From: Megamerina dolium
Taxonomy: Eukaryota > Arthropoda > Insecta > Diptera > Megamerinidae
DNA: 64,000 bases
Assembly (NCBI GenBank): GCA_963854835.1
Contig: OY978525.1
Location: forward strand, 88,175,671 to 88,239,670
Direction of reading: 5' to 3'
Shown here one piece after another: positions 24,803 through 37,510 of this stretch; positions within the stretch are counted from its first letter, which is position 1; each line of letters begins with the position of its first letter. Under the pieces are notes generated by a model. That model had not been told where the DNA came from. It was given only the letters and a program-made list of their open reading frames with translations, and made no database searches. The translations under genes were made by a program, and so were the position numbers.

Positions 24803-25393
24803 ATGACAATTATTATTGCAATGATCAAATTAAAAATGTACATAAATTTATTACAAGAATTTTTCGCATAAAATATGTAGTTTTCTTCCGGAACATTAAA
24901 TTACAAATTAAATGGGCAAGGAAATTGGCGTCAGTACCCTTTTCAGTACCGACATTTCAAAACCCAATGGTATGGAAGAATCTAATGACACATACATTGT
25001 ATGAGAGATAGAAAATCGTATGTTGCATGTTGTTGTTATGACATAATGATCATAAGATTATCTATCGATTAGAGTTGAAATTGACTACAATTGAAAAGAG
25101 ATTCTTCCAAATTCTATTTCAAGGCAATACTACGACATTTTGAACAATATATTTTTCTCTATATTCAAAATATTATTTAAGTAGGTTTGTAGATATATTC
25201 ATATTCATAATATTTTATATTTTCATACGAGTTGTTCATAGCAACATGTGTACGTAATCCACACACTCGCATGTAAACATATACAACGTTAATACAACAA
25301 TATTAATAATCATCAAAATCCCAGGCAGCTGGCATATGTTTTGTGTTCAGCTTCAGCATATTTTCCGTATACAATATGTTTGTTATTTTATTT

Positions 25394-25421
25394 TATTATT
25401 ATTATTATTATTATTATTATA
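25394..25421. repeat. (TTA)n microsatellite
   Basis: About nine TTA units. Confidence 0.9.
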
Positions 25422-26446
25422 TTTTCTTTTTTGTTTTTGTTTTTTTTTTTTTTGGTGGCATACATATATCAAAGTGTGTATACATAAAAGATTCCTTGCA
25501 GGTAAACAGTTCACAAGTATATACATGTATATGGCATATTCAAGTTAATCCTTTTGTTTGCGTTTGCTTGACGTTATCGCTATTATTATTGTTGTTTGAC
25601 GCTTCGTTTTATTTTTTTCATCCTGTGTTACCCAACCAACCACCGAGGTACCTAAGGATATAAACAAATAGATTATAAAAACAAAAACAACAGCGAAGCC
25701 ATAACATTTCTATGTAAAGGGTGCTACTTTTAAACAGTCCAATCTTTTTTAGCAGAAATAAAAAAAATTACTCGAAAATGGGACCACAGTATCGGATATG
25801 CAATACTTCTATTAGAAAAAAATCGAATATATAGTATCGTCCGATATGAAAATCACACATTGAAAGAATATACTAATTTTAAAAGAACATAATTTATGGA
25901 TGAGCATTTGCTGCCACACACATTAATATTTTGTTATGTTGTATTCTGTTATACATACTGTCTTCTTCAATATCTTCCATAGCATCTCATATTTACATAA
26001 ATAATCCTCAAAGACAGATTTGTGAATATATGTACATATATTTAGACGAATACATACATATATACAAGTATAGAGTTACACTAAATGTTATCTGTGAGGT
26101 ATGAAGAAAATTCCCAATACGAAATTATGTGGTAAATGGTCCATCATTATATTCAACGTGCCGTATCATCGCTCTATAGCAATTTGTTCATTAGCTTTAG
26201 CTACCCAAATTGAATAACAACTTGTTTCGAATTTGAATGGTGCTCACCTATTTACGAGTACTTTGCAAGACTTACGATAGTAAATATGTACCAGCAGAAG
26301 ATTCTAAAACACTCTGTGAAAATGCTAAGAAAACGTGGTGACACAATAATTTTAGTAATTTTTCTGAATTCACTGATAAACGGCAAATATGGCGTACTTC
26401 TTTATAATTGAAGGGTAAAAAATTGGCCAGCGCTAACGTGAATAAA

Positions 26447-26752
26447 AATAATTAAATATGTGGCACTTATAAATCCCAAAGTGTTCTTTGGCCAAGCTTT
26501 TATTCCAGTACTGTAGTGCGTGCTAAATGGCAGAACTCCTGTAACATCACTTCTTCTGAGCTTTGTCACAGAGTTCTTTTAGAAGCTTTTCCATGGCAAA
26601 TTGTTACTGCCGAAAGAATTGCGAATTGCTTACCGGCACGTAGGCACCGTTTGAAAGAAAAATCTTTTCAATATAAAATTTATGCTTAAGGCGAGGATTC
26701 AACTCACGACCTACGTAAGACAAACTCACTAACCTCTGAGCTACTGTACACA
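26447..26752 (-). mobile_element. tRNA-derived SINE, diverged copy
   Basis: It is colinear with the SINE at 32344-32722. The A-rich left edge with AAATATGTGGCACTT is the SINE 3' end; GAGCTTTGTCACAGAGTTC is the shared middle; the right edge with CTAACCTCTGAGCTACTG is the tRNA-like head. About 47 bp are missing between the 3' region and the middle. No target duplication seen. Older than the copies at 43 and 60 kb. Confidence 0.8.
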
Positions 26753-27008
26753 CATCCGCCGACCCACGAAAGTACATGTCTTAGTAATCGAAATGCTTTG
26801 TTAATATTGCTTTAATAACTTGTATAGAATTTATTTATGAAAATAGGTCTACTACACATATGTATATATGTGCATTAAGATAGGACAAATATAAGAGAGC
26901 TTGGTTCAGCGAAAACTTAAAATGTGGACAATGTCGAGCATTCTTTCGAAAAAAACATAAAGATATCTCTGATTTGGACCCAGCTAGTTTTAGTTCAAAC
27001 AGCTACTA

Positions 27009-27857
27009 AAGCGTGATCCATTTCGAGGTTCCCTACTTTTTAAAAAAAAAAACGCAGAAAATTCAAATTGAATGAGGAATGTTTGATATCATTTGAAAGA
27101 ACATTTTTTGGCATTTATTTTTTGAAGATTATGTCTTTCAAATGTTGACCGCGGCTACGTCTCAGATGGTCCATCCGTTGAGTCCATATTTCGATGATTC
27201 GTTCGAGCATTTCGACTGGTCACTGGCGAATGACAAGCGTGATGTTTTGCTCCAAGGCCTGAATCAAAGCGGGTTTGTCCGCATAAACTTTAGACTTTAC
27301 ATATCCCCACAGGAAAAATTCTAACGGTGTGATATCACACGATCTTGGTGGCCAATCGACCGGCCCAAAACGTGAAATTATCTGCTCACCGAAGTGTTCT
27401 CTCAATAAATCCATTGAATGATGCGATATGTGGGAAGTGGCGCCGTCTTGTTAAAACCAAATGACGCCGAGATCACGAGCTTCAATTTCAGGCATCAAAT
27501 AGTCGGATATCATATATGTCGGATACGTTCTCACCGGCATCATTTTTGAAGAAATATGGACCGATGATTCCACCGTCCCACAAAACACACCAAACCGTTG
27601 TTTTTTCTGGATGAAGTGACAGCTGTTGAATCTCTTCAGGTTGTTCTTCGTCCCAAATGCGGCAATTTTACTTGTTTACATACCCATTAAGCCAGAAATG
27701 GGCCTCATCGCTGAACTAAATTTGGCTCGAAAACGTCGGATCTTCTTGGAACTTTTCAAGAGCCCATAGAGCGAAGCGATGTCGTTTGGGAAGGTCGGGC
27801 GGCTTCAGTTCTTGCACAAACTGTATTTTGTACGCTTTCAATTTATCTCTGTCAATT
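27009..27857 (-). pseudogene. Truncated mariner-type transposase
   Basis: On the minus strand from about 27830 the reading runs VQELKPPDLPKRHRFALWAL, then FSDEAHFWLNGY (first catalytic D), then WCVLWDGGIIGPYFFKNDAG. After frameshifts it continues in an open stretch at 27414-27220 with WPPRSCDITPLEFFLWGYVK. Several stops and frame changes are present. The left end at 27009 (GCGTGATCCATTTCGAGGTT, preceded by TA) resembles the inverted repeats of the mariner at 55450. The N-terminal third, including the DNA-binding domain, is missing, because the sequence switches to a DINE-like repeat at about 27857. It is related to, but distinct from, the 55-kb element: here the third catalytic position reads E (PLEFF). 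Confidence 0.8.
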
Positions 27858-28682
27858 ATAGTTATTCTGGACATAAGATTACCGAAGTTACAGCTGTTTC
27901 AATTTAAAAGAATTTCAGTCATTTTGCATGGGGACAGTGGGTGGGCGTGGTGCGCTCATTTCCTGTAAGCCTAGTTATCAAATTAAATCTCGTTGTTCTA
28001 CACTAAATGGTTTGCAAGTTATGGAGCTTAAAATTTTAGTTTAATTCCCTCAACTTTGTATGGGAACCCGAAGAAATAGTAGGCGTGGTACACCGATTTT
28101 TTGCCAGATTATTTCCGACTACCATGTGTATCTAAGTGTAAATTATGGTTATTCTAGACAGAATATTCCCGAAGTTACGGCTGTTTCAATTTAAAAGAAG
28201 TACATACACTTTATATGGGCGCTACGTTAAAAAGTAGGCGTGGCTCACCCATTTTTGGCGAGGTTATAGTGGTACAATATAAATCCATGTGCCAAATACT
28301 GTTGTCCCAAGTGGTATATTATGTGAGTTATAGCAAGTTAAATATTTTGAAAATTCCGAGGTTAGTCGCTTTGAATGCTTGGTGTGGGCGTGGCTATTGA
28401 CCGATCATGGCCAATATCAATCCCCTCCGTACCCTTGGATCAAAGGTTACTTGTGCCAAATTTCGTCAAAATAGCTCAATATTTGTTCAAATTATCGTGC
28501 GAACCAGCCAGGTGACAGACAGACAGACGGACGGATGGACGGACATCGTTAAATCGAAAATTTAAGCGACGCTGATCATGAATATATATCTATATCTATA
28601 TCTCCGGAGATTTCTTCAAGTGGTCACAAAAATCTGTCCGAAATGAATATACCTTGCATATTGCATTATGCAGGGTATAAAA
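27858..28682 (+). mobile_element. DINE-1/mini-me-like repeat, 5'-truncated
   Basis: It contains four GGCGTGG boxes spaced about 145-154 bp (27936, 28085, 28230, 28384), a GACA/GGAC tract near 28511-28545, TCTCCGGAGATT, and the terminal ATTGCATTATGCAGGGTATAA. The last ~480 bp are nearly identical to 34480-34956. The 5' hairpin and first units are missing; the sequence joins a mariner fragment instead. Non-coding. Confidence 0.8.
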
Positions 28683-28776
28683 AATGTTGAAGAAAAAAAA
28701 TCAGGGTGAGGGTCAGTCATACATTTCACCACTCTAGAGCTGATTCAGTCATTTGCTATTTTATTACAGATACGGC

Positions 28777-28899
28777 AATAAGTAGATTTGGAAGTAATAT
28801 TGGGGAGATAAAGTAAGGAAGATCGCGTATATATTTCAGCGCTTTAGATGCGATCTTCTTTACTTTGCCTCCTCAACATTTCTTCCAAATCTACTTATT
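28777..28899. other. Long fold-back (50-bp stem, about 22-nt loop)
   Basis: Left arm 28777-28826 and right arm 28850-28899 are reverse complements at 44 of 50 positions. Three of the six differences would be G-U pairs if the left-to-right strand is transcribed. The arms begin AATAAGTAGATTTGGAAG on both sides. The flanks do not pair. This is the size and shape of a long pre-miRNA or hairpin-siRNA precursor, or a tiny fold-back transposon. No target duplication was seen and no known miRNA seed was recognised. Confidence 0.7.
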
Positions 28900-31800
28900 C
28901 TACCTCCACCCCTTCAAGGGCAGCTCATGCAAAATGAATATAACACCACATTAAAGCCGATAGAATATCCCAGAAATCTACCCTAGATCGGTAAAAAGTG
29001 TTACTGAATATCAATAAATTGACCTCGTAGTCAAAATTTCTCTTCATACAATTTAACCGGCCTTAATATAATATACATGCATCCAAAGTTATCCTGGCGT
29101 GGTAGACTGACTAAATCCATCAAGAGTGAAAACTGATAGTACTTAGATAACAATAATAACAACAGTTGTGTCTATACAAGTATGTAATATAATAACCAAC
29201 ACATTTACACATACGTACATATACTTCTAACTACATATGTTTGTATATCAACATATGAACCAGTTTAATTGAAACTTCTTGTCGAGTTACCTTTCTTTTA
29301 CTTGCAAACATCTTCAACGAATTGTATATTCTCGAAACTAAATTGTCATCTACAGCAACACCAACAATATGCCAGTACTGGTAATAGGGTCAACTAGTAT
29401 ATACGAGTACATAATTTTATTATTAAGATTTTGACATAGGTAACTATTGAAACTCAACAAGAGTTTGCGTGTGCGTATATTTTTTTTCTTATTTATATTT
29501 GACACATTTGAGGATAAAGTTTTATTATCATTTTGCTATAGTGTGTTTATTACAATAATATAATCGTTATAAAACAATTTTCAAGGCTTTTTTTTTGTTG
29601 GTTTATGCAAACTCTTCTAAATTCCAACAACAAGAAAGTATATTCTTCTTCGTTGAGTGTAACTAATAGTTTTATGTATTGTGAAAGTATACGCATTTAT
29701 TGAGTTTTAAAGTATTAGAAAGGACTTAATGCACAAGTACTTGTAGGTATTGTTATTTCTGCAGGAGAATTAACACACGTTTACTTTGATAAAGACAACA
29801 GTTGTTACACTGAAAATTATGACAAGCTAGTAAAAGTTTTAAAAGTGTTAGACAGGTAGAGAAAAATAACAGGTACAGAGATTATAAATATGTCGAATAC
29901 TTGTGTCTTGTCTATAGAATACTTGAAGTATAGCTAATCTGTTGAAGATTTAAGTTAAATGTGTTTAGTGATTAATAGAATTATGTAGAATGTAGAACTA
30001 TTATTAAGTGGACTCATTTTTAAAACGAATACAAATAGCGCGTGAGAAGATGGAAAAGTGATTCGGCGAGAAGGTGTACATTCCATTATATAGGAATGAT
30101 ATATTTGATATTTCAAATATTTCACACAGTATTGAGCAAAACCTTAATAAATATATAATGCATTGATTACATCGCCCGTACAATCGAGCGGATTGATTAA
30201 TTTCAAAAACGACGTAATTAGAGCTCAGAAATATAAGAGCAAAACACATTAATGAAGTTTTGTAATGTAATAATATTTAAAGCGACTTTCCTCTCATAAC
30301 TCGTACATAAATATTTATTATTGGCTCCCTTGCCCCTCGTCTACTTTATAATATGGCCAAACATGGTTGCATATATCACATCAACTATGCCTTCTAAATT
30401 GTATATTTCGTATGTATAACAGTTTCTAAAAATAAATAAATAAAAAATATTCAGAGGCACATCTGCATACGATTGCACACATGGGATACAAGTGAAAATC
30501 CTTTTTAGTAAAATTTTCATGAACTTCACACGACGGAAGTAAAGTTCGACTGTTACTTTGCTATTATTGTTGTTGCTGCTGCTACTGTGTTTTCATTTTT
30601 GCAAACTTTTTGTAATTTTATCATTTCACTTCCGTTGCGCTTCGCTGCAGTTCTATCGGATGTTACAAATGTTGTGAAAATTTTCGCTTACTTCTGCCGT
30701 TATTGTTGTTGTTGCTGTTGCTGTTGCTGTTGCTATTATTATTACTGTTGCGGTGTAGCTGGATACTTTTCCTTTTGCGTTTGTTGTCTTTTGACAATGT
30801 TATTGTTATTGCGGCATTTTAGTGATAGCATTGGTAATGGCATTTTGAGCCGCATATTTTGACATCACAGATTGATGGTTGCGCTACTTCTGTACACACA
30901 TTGTATATGAGTTAGTGAGGCGTGTGCGTGGTTGGCAACAGAAAAAGTTAGTTTGATTGTTGAATGAAGTTAGTCGAGAAAGCAAAGTATGTATTGTTAT
31001 ATGAATAATTAAAAAAAAAAAATTGAATATGCTTGGCTTAACAAGCAAAAATGGTAAAAGATTTTAAATTTCGATTGGAAAAACATTTGATAATTTTTTT
31101 TTTAATGTTTCAGTAGGTCTTTTTGTAAAATGTTCGAAATTAAAGTAATGCGCTAATATTTTGTCAAAGTATTCCTTATTGATGGCTTCAAAGTTCGCTT
31201 AACGAGATATAAAATGTCCCTTACACAATTTATCGGCAACAAAGTGATATATTATGGCAAATAAGTCAACAATTCGTTACACTTTTCTTCGAAAAAGTAA
31301 CTTGTTTGTCGATTCGATTATACGTGAAGTGTATTTTTGGGATGCTTTCACCAATTAAATGTACCACTTCTCCTCTAGAGCGACAATGGTGATTTGATCG
31401 CTTTTACATAGAAATCAGGATTGTATTTGCTTAGCTAAATTTTACGATTCAACAGTTATTATGGGTGGCAACTCATATCGGAAACCACTGATTTGTTTTG
31501 TGTTTCTCCAAACTATTCTGACGTCACTATTCCACTATGGGAAATATAAACATGTAATTTTGATGCAAATTTTTATAATTTATAGGCATTTAAGTCAAAA
31601 AAAGGAATTTTTCTTGATTTGGTTAAAAAAAAGGAAATACCAAAAGGAAAGTGATAAAAATTTGTACAAAAATTACACTTATATCTTTACCATAGAATAG
31701 TGGCTCCATTTGGCGTCAACATAGACTGGGGAAAACAAAATCCAATTTTTTATTCAATTATATTTCCTATAAGGTATTATGTATTAAAATCGGTAAACTT

Positions 31801-32343
31801 TTACTTAATTTTTTCTTTTATTTATAATTTTTGTTAAGTTCCACAGCGCTAAGTGTAAATTTTAAAATCAATTTTTGAAAATTTTGACGTGACGTTTATT
31901 TTCTTTTCATGTATATTTTCTGATACTTTTGGATTTTCTGATGTGAATAAAAATAATCTGATTTTGTGGAACTATGTTTTATAAACGAAATCTAATTTTT
32001 ATGTATTTTAATTTTAATTGTTGTATTGTAATTTTATTTTCGTTCACTCTAAATTATAATTCACAATGAAATAAACGTGACCAAAGTGTCTCAAATTAAG
32101 AATATCTGCAACTACACGTATTGATTCGTTGATAGAGACATATACAATATTACAATTTGATAGATTATTTCACAAATGTAAAGTATTGCTGATATGTACA
32201 TATGTATGTATTACTTCAAATCATAATCATCCTTATATATTCACTGACATTATTATATATGAACAACGTGACCAAGACCTCTACCAATGCTGCCACAACT
32301 AATACGGTTGATACACAATGTATATATGACTATGTATATATAT
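28900..32343. other. AT-rich DNA, one CTG-type repeat
   Basis: No gene recognised. A (TTGCTG)n-rich tract at 30702-30733 produces a cysteine-run open frame, which is an artefact of the repeat. Confidence 0.5.
30702..30733. repeat. Mixed TTG/CTG trinucleotide repeat
   Basis: TTGTTG changing to TTGCTG units; on the other strand it reads CAA/CAG. Confidence 0.85.
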
Positions 32344-32352
32344 GGGGTGCCG

Positions 32353-32363
32353 TAGCTCAGTGC
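32353..32363 (+). promoter_or_regulatory. Pol III A box-like (SINE head)
   Basis: TAGCTCAGTGC matches the tRNA A-box pattern TRGYNNARNGG except for the last base. Confidence 0.65.
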
Positions 32364-32395
32364 TTAGTGTGTTCGCCTTCTGATCTGTAGGTCGT

Positions 32396-32405
32396 GGTTC
32401 AATCC
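32396..32405 (+). promoter_or_regulatory. Pol III B box-like (SINE head)
   Basis: GGTTCAATCC fits the tRNA B-box pattern GGTTCRANNCC closely. The copy at 43454-43463 keeps the same sequence on the minus strand; the 60-kb copy has GGTTCTATCA. Confidence 0.7.
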
Positions 32406-32722
32406 CCGGCTGATGCATAACAAATTTAATATCGATAAGATTTTTCTTTCGAACGGTACCCACCTGTCGGCAAGCAATTGGCAATTCTTCCGACAGTAAC
32501 AACTTGCCATGAAAAAGCTTCTTAAAGAACTCTGTGACAAAGCTCAGAAAAAGTGATGTCACAAGTGTTCTGCCGTTCGGAACCGGCTAAAATAAGTAGG
32601 TCCCTTCTAATATTGTCCAAAATTTAAGACGCACAACAGTAATGGAAGAGAAGCTCGGCCAGAGAAGCTCGGCCAATGAGCCCTCTGGAGCTTTAAGTGC
32701 CACATATTTATTTATTTTATAT

Positions 32723-33673
32723 ATATACACCACATATCAATTATGTGCAACTAGCTCATAATCCAATATGTATACATGAATGTGCATGTATGAACGTATG
32801 TACTTGTAAAAATATTAATGGATATGCCTGTTTGTATGAGTGCAGTTTATATAGTCGTTATCATTCAATTTTAACAATTATTTAGTAATGCACAATGCTG
32901 CATAATCATTTCTATTAATCACATGGGAAATGACAATATACAAAACTATAAATAATAATAACAATAAATATAGTATTGTGTACATATTTGAATGGTAAGT
33001 ACATTATTCTAGCTTAAGCGCGGGTGCTTCAAGTAAAATCGTTTCTATAGAAAATATATAAACATAAATAAATATAAATAAAAATAAACAAATAAAAATA
33101 GTGGTTCGTAATATTCTAGAAGGCAACAAATGTACTCAAGTACAAGTAATACGCATATAATGAAATTGGATAATAATGTCAGTATACTTAAACTGCATTC
33201 GGTAAAAAAAACTACTCATTTCTTTCAGCAATCAAAGTAATTTTTCTTGCAGAGTAGAGTTTATTTTTTACATTAAGCAGTGTCATGATCAATTAGTGTA
33301 GTGTCAGTAGTATCACAATGGATCTCATTGCCTATTCGATCAATCAATCAATCGTACTCTGTGTTTGTACTTCGTACCTAACCACGTTGCAAGGATCAAC
33401 TCAAAAAATGATAATATGCGGGTTCCTTGGATAAATTTTACGGTAATACTGAGTTACAATGACCCAGCGTGATCTGCACCTTTCAAAAGACCAGTTACTT
33501 TATCGATAAGAGAAACTTGCGATCTCAAATCATGATTGAGGAAGCTTTTTTTTCTACCAAAATTTCTGATGGTGACGCTAGATATGATATCAATCATGTT
33601 CACAATTCTACCAGGAGTTGAAAAATAAGAAAGAAAAATCGTCCGGGAGCTTATAGAGAAGAGAAAAAAGCAA
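32723..33673. other. AT-rich DNA, nothing recognised
   Basis: No repeats or coding signals identified. Confidence 0.5.
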
Positions 33674-34956
33674 AAAATCTCCTTACAGTCGGCTCGGGCC
33701 GACCAAATTATATCCTGCATATGTAGATATATATATAAAAAGTTTACTCGAATATCCATCTTTTTCTTTTATTTCGACTTTTTGAAAAACAATGTTTGCA
33801 TATACTACTAATTTACACCCGAAATATGGTTGACCTTGACGAAGTAATTTGTATGTTATGAGAGTTCTAAAAGGGATAATTTAAAGGAGGTTTTTAAGAT
33901 AATTCCGAGATTTACTTCTTTCTTGTAAATCCAATTAATTTTTCAATATTAATCCACACCTTAAATTTGTTTGTCCTACGTTGAATAGTTCGTAAGTTAT
34001 AGCGGTTTAAATTTTTTTAAATTTTCGCATTTTTGTATGGTAGCCCCATTAAGAAGTGGGCGTGGCATGTTCATTTTTTGCCAGATCATGTACAACTACC
34101 ATATTAACCTAAATATTAATTATGATTGTTCTAGACAGAAGATTACAGAAGCTGCAGCTATCTCAATTTAAAAGAAATTCAGTCATCTTGTATAGGAGCC
34201 ACTATAAACAACAGACGTGGCTGGCCCATTTCTTGTGGGTATATTTGCTTTTACAATACTAATCCACACCTTAAATTCTGCGCTGAATAGTTTGCAAGTT
34301 ATAACCGGTAACATTTTTTTTTATTTTTCCGCAACTTTGTATGGGAGACCCAAGAAATAGTAGGCTTGGCACACTGATTTCGTGTCATATTATTTCCGAC
34401 TACCATGTTAATCTAAGTGTCAATTATGGTTATTCTAGACAGAAGATTGCTGAAGTTACGGCTGTTTCAATTTAAAAGAAGTACATACACTTTATATGGG
34501 CGCTACGTTAAAAAGTAGGCGTGGCTCACCCATTTTTGGCGAGGTTATAGTAGTACAATATAAATCCATGTGCCAAATACTGTTGTCCCAAGTGGTATAT
34601 TATGTGAGTTATAGCAAGGTAAATATTTTGAAAATTCCGAGGTTAGTCGCTTTGAATGCTTGGTGTGGGCGTGGCTATTGACCGATCATGGCCAATATCA
34701 ATTCCCTCCGTACCCTTGGATCATAGATTACTTGTGCCAAATTTCGTCGAAATAGCTCAATATTTACTCAAGTTATCGTGCGAACCAGCCAGGTGACAGA
34801 CAGACGGACGGACGGACATCGTTAAATCGAAAATTTAATCGACGCTGATCACGAATATATGTCTATGTCTATATCTCCGGAGATTCCTTCAAGTGGACAC
34901 AAACATCTGACCGAAATGAATATACCATGCATATTGCATTATGCACGATATAAAAA
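33674..34956 (+). mobile_element. DINE-1/mini-me-like repeat, both ends present
   Basis: It starts ATCTCCTTACAGTCGG and a small hairpin (GTCGGC-TCGG-GCCGAC), followed by TTATATCCTGCATATG. Internal units carry GTGGGCGTGG and TTTGTATGG boxes. It ends with a short GGAC tract (about 34801-34818), TCTCCGGAGATT and the terminal fold. The start and end share an inverted TATACCCTGCATA-type sequence. About 1.28 kb, shorter than the 48-kb copy because it has fewer internal units. Non-coding. Confidence 0.85.
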
Positions 34957-36842
34957 TAATGATTGCAAAACTTCAAAAACACGACCCAAAATGAAGCCTT
35001 ATTAAATCGTATTACATGCGACCTAAAAACAATTTAAATCATGCAACAATAATATACCTAAAGACTCATTTTGTGGTTTCCTTTAAAACACAGAGCTTAT
35101 TATTACTCACCCACAACAACAACAACAACAACAAATCAAAAAGAAAGCAATATGAAAACAAAAAACTGACGAAGATGACAACGGCAAGGCTTCTTAAACT
35201 TACAAATCCTAAGAAAACAATATACACATTTAGTATTATGATGGTTAAGAAGTATAAGAGTAATAACAACAACATGACATGATAGCAAAGTACAAGAATA
35301 ATAGTCCTTATAATAATAATAATAATAACATACTTTTTAGTGGCAGCAAAAACGGAAATAAAACAATGACTCGCTAAAGATACATATCTACGACATGTAC
35401 CAAAAAAAAAAAAAAAGGAAAACATACTTATGTACATCGATGGTACTTACGAGCAGCGAATTACTATGTACATATACAAACGTATGCCCAATAAAGTCAA
35501 CAACCACACATCAAAAACAAATGTGTCATTTTAACGTTGTATTTGTCTGATTTCAAGTCCCTGTATAGTTGCTTGAGAGGTTTTAGGTACTACAAAACCA
35601 AAATTCAATGTAAACCTCATATGTGTATTCCTAAAAACATTTCTACCCATTCCTATTCCATACCACCCAAAAGAAAAACAAGCAAAAAAAAAAAAAAATA
35701 ACAGGTACACACCTACAACATAATATGATGTCATAACAACAAGCTAACAAAAAATAATGGCAACAAATTGTACAGCTTAACGTCGATGTCGACGCATAAA
35801 ACATTCGCTCGTTCATTTGTTCATTTTGTACCTACTTCACAACGCTGCCTTTGATGTCGTAAAATTCTGCTCATTTCTTTAAAGACCAAATTAAATTATA
35901 GGATATTAATTCTTTGTTGTTGTTCACTTTTTCGGTTTTTTTATTTAATCATTTTTGTTTTTTTTTTTATCGCGTATTTCTGTCGTGGTTATTGATGGTG
36001 ACATTGTGATTGTGTGCATGCATGCACGGGTTAAATGTGAACACTGGTTATATTGTATGTATGTATGGTATAGTCGGCTATAAAAATAAAATGACCTTTT
36101 AACAGTCACTACTTCTTTCTCACTCATTCACAACAAACGTTTACAGACATGCTATGCTATTTATATCATGCATTCTCATTGCTCGTTTGCTCCATATGCG
36201 TTTACTTATTTGTACTGAATTCTACTTACATGAATATATGAAAATTTACGGTGATATAAACATGAAATGAACGAATTGTGGTTTATGTAAGTATTTGTGG
36301 AGAGCAAATTACTATGTGTGTTATGAGTTGCTCTTCTCTTGGTGTCAAGCATAAGAATGTTAATTTTTAAAAGACACAATTCCTCTATGAATTTTTCATC
36401 AATGATGAGAAACTTTAAATTGAATATTCAATAAATTTAATGCAAATTTTTTAAAATAAATAACAGATGTAATAGAAATAGCAAAAATGCTTTAAAATAT
36501 GATGATTATTGTACTACTACATCCAGTTGAACCAATTTTCGTTGAGGCTTAATCGAATTGATCGAGATGAAATTTTTAAGCCTATTAAGTAAGGTAAATT
36601 GTGAGCGTATGAAAAGTGAAACTTTGGCATATACCAGGATCATACAATAACGTATTCCACGTTGGTACTGAAAAGTATTGAAAGAGACACCTATTAACTA
36701 GCAGAAAAATCCAAATTTATATGCCATTCTAATGCCTCGTCTCTCATTTGAATACACTGAAAATTTTATATTGATCTGTCTATTCACTTTTTTGTTTACA
36801 AGTCATTTAAAGTTGACGATTCAATGTACATATTTGTTCACA
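34957..36842. other. AT-rich DNA, nothing recognised
   Basis: Short CAA/AAT microsatellite-like patches (35115-35133, 35313-35330) generate the longer open frames. No gene recognised. Confidence 0.5.
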
Positions 36843-37510
36843 ATGGAAGAAACCGAATATCGGACAATTTATACAAAAATGGTGAAAATATTAAAAAATC
36901 TGGTCCTTCATTTTCAACTGTGTATCGATGGCCTGAAATCATTGTTCGTATCAATTGTTAATGCATTTGTTAACATTTCAACAAAAACTGAATAAAAGCA
37001 AATCTTTCAGCGTCATTTGGAGCATTTTAAGCAGAATAAACCATATTTTGGGCATCGTTTTATAACTTGAAACAAGAAACTGTGGACTGAAGCTCCAAAA
37101 CATGTGAAATTTTTGTATTTCTTGATGAAGAATGAATTTTGTTGATTAATTATCTTGGGAGGATTAACCTAATGAAAAAATTAGTGAGAAAAGATCTGGT
37201 TTAGAGAAGAAAAAAAAAAACGTTTTTCACCAAAACAACGCGCAAGTATTTACAAAAGAGTTTCGGTGATGGTTAAATGAATGAATTAAGGTACAATTTG
37301 ATTGAACATACACCGCATTCACCAGATTTGGCTCCCGGCGACTACTCCCTCTTCAGAAACTTGAAACATTTCCTTCGTGTTTCTTTCATTTTTCGTCGAA
37401 TGAAGAAGCTATCGTACAGCAACAATATTTTGCAGATCTTCCGAAATCCCATTACTGTGATGATATAAAATTATTGGAGGATTATAGAAAAAAGTCTATT
37501 AAAGTTGAGA
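36843..37510 (+). pseudogene. Decayed mariner transposase
   Basis: From ATG at 36843 the sequence in shifting frames gives GPSFSTVYRW, the helix-turn-helix region of mariner. Later come FHQNNAQVFTKEF, where mariners have HQDNA (so the second catalytic D is N), and HSPDLAPGDYSLF, which keeps the third catalytic D. The C-terminal SNEEAIVQQQYFADLPKSH follows. Many stops and frame changes; the stretch between 36900 and 37200 is barely readable. No inverted repeats found. It belongs to a different mariner lineage from its neighbour at 37738. Confidence 0.65.

Larger units (their letters stand above)
22654..26446. other. AT-rich DNA with a CAG-flavoured patch and microsatellites
   Basis: No supported gene. 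24060-24400 is less AT-rich and contains CAG/CAA-type triplets and two overlapping 84-87-codon open frames without domain or splice context. Microsatellites at 24762-24802 and 25394-25421. Confidence 0.5.
32344..32722 (+). mobile_element. tRNA-derived SINE (best head)
   Basis: The head GGGGTGCCGTAGCTCAGTGC has a tRNA D-arm/A-box form, and 32396-32405 is a B-box-like GGTTCAATCC, about 33 bp after the A box. The body (about 300 bp) is not tRNA-like and is shared with the other copies. The 3' end is AAGTGCCACATATTTATTTA. A 14-bp unit (GAGAAGCTCGGCCA) is tandemly duplicated near 32649-32675 in this copy only. It encodes no protein; the long reverse-strand frame across it is a repeat artefact. Confidence 0.9.

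Noticed and set aside
28215..28400. 61-codon frame nearly identical at 28215 and 34496
   Set aside because: Both lie inside DINE-like repeat copies; the frame is broken in other copies, so it is not a gene.
30587..30862. 91-codon frame with a long cysteine run
   Set aside because: Produced by the TTG/CTG repeat; there is no other coding evidence.
32344..32418. A functional tRNA gene
   Set aside because: The head is tRNA-like but is followed by a shared SINE body, recurs at several loci, and has no clean acceptor-stem closure.
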